This document shows, piece by piece, positions 58,951 to 64,000 of a stretch of 64,000 nt of DNA (its first letter is position 1; every line of letters begins with the position of its first letter). Source of the stretch: Amoebidium appalachense (Eukaryota > Ichthyosporea); contig CAVNZM010000020.1 of the NCBI GenBank assembly GCA_963693365.1, positions 40,957 to 104,956 of the forward strand. Direction: 5' to 3'. Position numbers and translations under genes: made by a program. The notes beneath the pieces were generated by a model that saw only the letters and a list, made by a program, of their open reading frames with translations, was not told the origin of the DNA and made no database searches.

Positions 58951-59940
58951 CTGTATGCATGGTTTTTTTTTTTTTTTTTTTTTTTTTGGGGGGGGGGGGG
59001 GGGGGGAGGAGTATGCTTTAAAATATGGGAAGGCAAAGTTTAAGTAATATACCACAACACGCCAACAAAACCGAACAAAGAACAACATACCCCCCCCCCC
59101 CCCCCCCCCCCAAAAAAAAAGGGGGGGGGGGGGGGGGGGGGGGGGTAAAAAAAAAAAAAGAAAAAAAAAAAAAAGAAAAACCCAAACTCCAACACCGCCA
59201 CCAACCCCGGAGTGCCTTATGATCCCCTCCATCCCGTGCTCTGCCTATTTCGATTTGTGTGACATTGAGTTTAGGAAATTGCGTTTCTGTGCCGCTGATT
59301 GAAATATATAAAATAATTATAAAAAAAGCCGGAATAAAAAATCCTGGCCGGAAAGCCGTAATATGGTGTGGTGTATCTAACTAGAGCACTCTGTCCTTCC
59401 CCGCTACACCCTTCCCCCCCCCCATCCCCCCTTGAACCCCCCCCGAGCCCTCTATCGCCCCACATACACACATCTGTAAAGGAGTTCTTACATGTTTTCT
59501 CGAGGTAGGGTGGGGGAGAGGGAGGGGGGAGGGGGGGGGGGGGGAGAGGGGGAGGGAGAGCGGGCGAAAGAGAGAAAAACGGGAAAACAAACACAACCAC
59601 CTCAAACGACCAAACACAAACAAACCGGGAGGAGGGTAGACAGATATAGAGGGGGGGAGGGGGGGGGGGGGAGAGGGGGAGGGGGGAGGGGAGGGAGGGA
59701 GGTTACAGAAGGCGAAGTAAACATGGTAACGGGCACCACAATCAAGGATGCAAAGAGCACACAGCCTGTTTTTTTTGTTTTGTTTTCTTTTTTTTTGTCC
59801 CCTTTTTTTTTTCGGGGATGGGGAGGGGGGGGGGGGGGCACACCTCACACCTCCAGTATTTGTCGGGGGGGGGGCACACCTCACACCTCCAGTATTTGTC
59901 GGCCAAAGAGACGTATGGATTCCAACTCCATGGGGGAGCC

Positions 59941-60235
59941 ATCATTACCATATTTGGTAAGATAAGCCTCTGTGGGCCAATCAGCATCAGGTTTTATGAC
60001 TATACTTGGCTATCATTACCATATGTACATGTGGTAAGATATGCCTCTGGTGGACCATTCAGCATTAGGTTTTGGTGACTATATTTGGCTATCATAACCA
60101 TATTTAGTAAGAAATGCCTCGGTGGACCAATCAACATTAGGTTTTGGTGACTATATTTGGCTATCATACCATATTTAGTACGAGATGCCTCTGGTGGACC
60201 AATCAGCATTAGGTTTGGTGATAATCTTTGGCTTA
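59941..60235 (+). repeat. Four-copy ~70-bp minisatellite carrying CCAAT boxes
   Basis: Units begin CTATCAT(T)ACCATAT near 59941, 60010, 60089 and 60161. Each contains GCCTC...GGACCAATCAGCATTAGG and ends TGACTATA.TTGG. The CCAATCA core is kept in three of four copies (second reads CCATTCA). Confidence 0.85.
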
Positions 60236-60425
60236 CGCTTTAACCAAAGACCCTTGTGCTGTGGCATGAAGCACGTCTTCTGGGTGCTTTGTTTTGTCTT
60301 GAAGGTGAAAGTGGGAAAACCATGTGTGTGCGTGCATACAGCTGTTTTGTTTTTGTTTTTGTTTTTTTTTTTGGGGGGGGGGGGAGGTGGTGGGGAGAGG
60401 GGAGGGGGGTTTACGTGCTTGTGAA

Positions 60426-60429
<4 letters not shown>

Positions 60430-60499
<70 letters not shown>

Positions 60500-60507
60500 G
60501 CATGTCG

Positions 60508-60550
<43 letters not shown>

Positions 60551-60610
60551 CGTGCGTGCGTGTGTGTGTGTGTATGTGTGTGTGTGTGTGTGTGTGTGTT
60601 TGGCATGTCG

Positions 60611-60647
<37 letters not shown>

Positions 60648-60697
60648 GCATGTCGGAGTGTGTGTGTGTGTGTGTCCGTGTGTGTGTGTGTGTGCGT

Positions 60698-60738
<41 letters not shown>

Positions 60739-60770
60739 CGTGCACGCCGCGCACGTGTGTGTGTGTGCAT
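60430..60770 (+). repeat. (GT)n arrays with TTTGGCATGTCGGA spacers
   Basis: Three GT runs separated by the identical spacer TTTGGCATGTCGGAGTG (60496, 60600, 60645), then a GC-alternating segment. Confidence 0.92.
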
Positions 60771-61408
60771 GTAAATCTACGTGTGTTCGTGTGTGCATGC
60801 CTGTATATGTTTGGCGGACCAGCATGCTTGCGTGAATGCGTGCATGTGGAAGGACATTGGGAAATGGGACACGTCGTGTATCTCAGGTGTGTATGTGTGT
60901 GTCGAGGGTTGGGGGAGGGGAAGGGGGGGGGGGGGGGGAGGGAGGGGGGGATGGGCAGGAGGGGAGGGGGGGGGGGGGGAGATGCATTACACATACAGCC
61001 GACATCAATGACTTGAGGAGTGGTCCTTGAAACTAGCCCCCCCTTCTCCCCCCCCCCCCCCCCCCCCTCTTCCCCCTTCCCCCCTACCCCCCCCTCCCCC
61101 CGCCCTCCTCCTCCCCCCTTCCTCCCTCTTGATTCCCTTTACCCATGCCCCCTGTCAATATCTCAAGTTGGTGGAAGAAAGAAGGGAAAAAACGTAACGA
61201 AAGTGGGGTGAGGGATAAGAGATGACCAGATATGCCAGATACAAATGGGGAGATAGTCCAAATATGGGAGATACGAAGCTGGGAGAGAGGAAGCAGAGGG
61301 GGGCTGTGTGTGAGCGTGAGAATATGTGCGTGTGCATGTGCACGCCTTTGCACGCTAACACACAATCTCGTTACAACCGCGAAATTCCTCAGTCTTACTG
61401 CTTCAATC

Positions 61409-63480
61409 ATGACTGACAAACCGTCGTACATCAACCTTCCAATATGGAATCCGTCCGAGGAGAAACGTCTTAATTATTTCGAGTGGGAGCCACTCATTCA
61501 CCGGTTCATTAGAACAACCATTGCCGAGAAATTCGTTGACGCTATCAAGAGGTCACAGTGGGTTGACGGCACTGAAGCCAACCAGTGGCTAGGCTACGCC
61601 ACCAAGGACTCCTACAAGAAAGCTTCCGACGTCCTCGACCAGATCCTCAACCAGTCCGTCCATCCGACCGAGCTCTACGACTCCGGCCGGATGCAAGACG
61701 GTGTCCACGGTGGAGAAGTCTTCTACAACCTACTGTTGAATTGTATAATTATTTGGGATGTAAGCAGAGACACAGTGGTGCAGTGTGAAAACACCACAGA
61801 CACACACAACAACAAAACACGGAACGATCGGAGCAGTGTACACAACAGACATCAATGTTTAGACACGACTGAACTGAATTTATTCTGATCTTCGAATAAA
61901 TACCTGAAATTCCTCTAAGTCCAATCCATACATGATTTCCGACCAGTCGGAAATCAGATCCATCTCTATTAGAAACCAATCACTAAGAACCAATTGCTTT
62001 CAGAGAGATCCGGTACGCGGAGACGTACACGATAGGACACAGACACTAGTTAAGATCAACTCGTGTCATCATCAAGGAAGTTCTAACCTATGACATACTG
62101 CAAAGACTCAGACATATCACACTTAACCTTGATGATTGGTTAAAGCCCGGCAACACATGAAAACTAAAGTAAATTAATGAAGTCTGAACACACATGCTAT
62201 TCTAAGTGTAGCCTAAGTGTGTTACCGTCCAATGAACACGTATTAAGTAACACAAATCTACCTAACATATATTAGTAGAAAAGAAATACGATTATACACA
62301 TGAAGACAAGGAGAGAAAGAAAAAAAATAAGGAAGGAGAAAGAGGAAGGAAAAGAGAGCACAGATCAACAAACAAGATAGTAATAGCATAACTATAACCA
62401 GAGATATTTATGTACACACGAACATGTACACGTCTCTCCCTGAGTGGGTGGATCCGTGTACACACATATAAATATTCTAATCGATATTACAATACACGAT
62501 TAGAGCCGATACAACACGATTACAAGTATACAAGCATATCGGAGATCGATGCTTCATTTTACATAATAGGAGTGTGGCATTTACACTAAGCATATGAACT
62601 GAAACATAACACAAACTGAGAAGATCTTACCATATGTAAATACTACGTATTACAACACCTACGTATGGCGTATGTAGCAGAGAAGGAGGCCCGAGTCACC
62701 CAGATTCAAGTCACCTTCGAGGAGCTTGAACTACGAGACTACCCCAACGTCACAGCATACCTCACCCGTCTCCAACGTCTGGCTACGACACTTGCCTGCC
62801 TCGACGAGCCCGTCCAGCACAAGGATGTCGTACGTAAGTTCTTCCTTCACCTCCGGAAGAACACGGCCCTCGTCTGCTCCGACATTGAACGTCTGTGCTC
62901 CGACTACTGGATGAACAACAAGGCCTACCCGTCCTTCAACCAGCTCATCACTGGTGACATCCGAGGAGCTGAAATCCGTGCCGGCCTCATCGACGCAGGC
63001 ACTGGTGCAACCTTCAACAACCGACCCCTCCGTGCACTCCAGAGCAGAGTGCTTCCCCCCGGTGACCTCCGTAACCGTATCTCTCGGCGTGAGCATACAC
63101 CTCACCGTTCTCCGTCCCGTTCCCGTGATCCTCGTCCGTCCTCCAAGTCACCCGGCCCCCGTTCAACTTCCCCTTACCACCGTGGTAACAGGGACAACCG
63201 TAACCGACAGCACAACACCAAGAAGGTGGAGTGTTCCTACTGCCATGAGCCCCACCACATCACAGCATGCCCGGAGCCTGGCTGTGCTGTTGCTCGTCGT
63301 GCCAAGCAGGAGAAAGGCAACAAGAGTGTGCAATTTGCACTCATCTCCTCCACCGGCACACCCGACCGTGACGACCCCGTCTGGGACAGTGCTTGTAATG
63401 CACACATCTGCCCCATCAAGGAGTATTTCTCCACCCTTACCCCGTGTCCTCCCACCCCCATTCACGGTCTTGGCACCGTC
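61409..63480 (+). pseudogene. Copia gag plus protease start, interrupted by solo LTR
   Basis: ATG at 61409; coding 61409-61733, then 62663-63480 once the LTR and one target copy are discounted (AAC-CTA-CGT-ATG reforms). Compared with the copy at 20239-17153 it lacks four residues near EKRDEK. It retains the full CCHC knuckle (CSYCHEPHHITAC) and the protease DSACNAHI, and ends at HGLGTV where telomere repeats give a TAG. So this copy has the more ancestral knuckle, yet it is triply broken (5' loss, LTR insertion, telomere junction). Confidence 0.88.
61734..62657 (-). mobile_element. Solo LTR of copia element 2 family
   Basis: 924 bp, TGTTGAATTG...ATTACAACA, flanked by perfect 5-bp duplications CCTAC (61729-61733 and 62658-62662). 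Orientation is minus, as judged from the element-2 LTR/gag arrangement. The empty site is known exactly from the intact gag copy near 19905. Confidence 0.95.
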
Positions 63481-63970
63481 TAGGGTTTAGGGTTAGGGTT
63501 TAGGGTTTAGGGTTTAGGGTTTAGGGTTTAGGGTTTAGGGTTTAGGGTTTAGGGTTTAGGGTTTAGGGTTTAGGGTTTAGGGTTTAGGGTTTAGGGTTTA
63601 GGGTTTAGGGTTTAGGGTTTAGGGTTAGGGTTTAGGGTTTAGGGTTTAGGGTTTAGGTTTAGGGTTTAGGGTTTAGGGTTTAGGGTTTAGGGTTTAGGGT
63701 TTAGGGTTAGGGTTTAGGGTTTAGGGTTTAGGGTTTAGGGTTAGGGTTTAGGGTTTAGGGTTTAGGGTTTAGGGTTTAGGGTTTAGGGTTTAGGGTTTAG
63801 GGTTTAGGGTTTAGGGTTTAGGGTTAGGGTTTAGGGTTTAGGGTTAGGGTTAGGGTTTAGGGTTTAGGGTTTAGGGTTTAGGGTTTAGGGTTTAGGGTTT
63901 AGGGTTTAGGGTTTAGGTTTAGGGTTTAGGGTTTGGGTTTAGGGTTTAGGGTTAGGGTTTAGGGTTTAGG
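63481..63970 (+). repeat. Telomeric (TTTAGGG)n tract, internal to the sequence
   Basis: 490 bp of TTTAGGG in the orientation expected for a right chromosome end, with scattered TTAGGG variants, one TTTAGG and one TTTGGG. It starts directly after copia sequence. Confidence 0.97.
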
Positions 63971-64000
63971 ACTAGCAACCCCCCTCCCCACTCCCCCTCC
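63971..64000. other. Non-telomeric sequence beyond the telomere tract
   Basis: ACTAGCAACCCCCCTCCCC and similar C-rich sequence, like the host's introns, follow the telomere tract. The tract is therefore interstitial in this assembly, or the join is artificial. Confidence 0.8.

Larger units (their letters stand above)
58951..61343. other. Upstream of gene D; repeats, no confident exon
   Basis: Contains T/G and C/A/G homopolymers (58963-59175), a short GGGGCACACCTCACACCTCC duplication (59834 and 59871), the 59941-60235 minisatellite, GT arrays (60430-60770) and C-rich sequence at 61038-61120. The missing 5' exons of gene D should be here, but no segment meets both splice-site and homology expectations. 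Confidence 0.5.
61344..63480 (+). mobile_element. 5'- and 3'-truncated copia element 1 copy ending at telomere repeats
   Basis: Homology to the element 1 leader begins at about 61344 (CCTTTGCACGCTAACACAC) without LTR or primer site. It continues through gag and into the protease and stops at 63480, where TAGGGTTTAGGG begins. It is split by a solo LTR (61734-62657). Confidence 0.88.

Noticed and set aside
63481-63970. Simple chromosome end
   Set aside because: Thirty bases of non-telomeric sequence follow, so the tract cannot be called terminal from this window.

Overview
This is nuclear DNA of a microbial eukaryote, most likely an alga with plant-type telomeres. The evidence is a 490-bp (TTTAGGG)n tract near the right edge, genes split by many canonical GT-AG introns, copia and chromodomain-gypsy LTR retrotransposons, and introns packed with long homopolymeric C runs and CA/CT repeats. 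A prasinophyte-like green alga would fit; the sequence alone does not settle the lineage. There are no operons, CRISPR arrays, rRNA or tRNA genes that I can support.

Layout, left to right. (1) 1-8173, + strand: the 3' part of an 11-exon gene (A) for a DUF7869-type, RNase H/transposase-like protein. (2) 9.3-22.5 kb: a nest of retroelements: a LINE RT fragment, a gypsy/chromodomain pol (-), a non-autonomous LTR element (+) inserted into a copia element (-), which lies in an LTR remnant, which lies in the gag of another copia element (-). (3) 24340-25053, +: intronless coiled-coil protein. (4) 28771-38014, -: a second multi-exon DUF7869 gene (B). (5) 39463-40305, +: an unrecognised 280-aa protein with an NLS; 41367-41723, -: an unrecognised 118-aa protein. 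(6) 42455-52962, +: gene C, nine exons that splice into a protein with a ParB/DGQHR-like region followed by the C-terminal part of an N4/N6 DNA methyltransferase. (7) 53807-58950, -: gene D, six exons encoding the C-terminal half of a PXK-like pseudokinase. (8) 61344-63480: a copia gag leader and gag, split by a solo LTR with a perfect 5-bp duplication, running directly into telomere repeats (63481-63970), which are followed by 30 bp of ordinary sequence.

Most exon boundaries were derived by hand and checked by reading-frame phase and by motifs rebuilt across junctions (GHTH...DQ in A, QQ/KPV in C, kinase subdomains in D). Two genome-scale patterns emerge. Most 5' splice sites in genes A-D are followed within a few to tens of bases by a long C tract, so C versus G runs report the transcribed strand. 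Two unrelated genes (B and C) carry arrays of an 18-bp palindrome at 25-26 bp period ending 44-54 nt before a 3' splice site. The DUF7869 genes and the ParB-methylase gene are the least ordinary coding content; whether they belong to one large mobile or domesticated system is an open inference.
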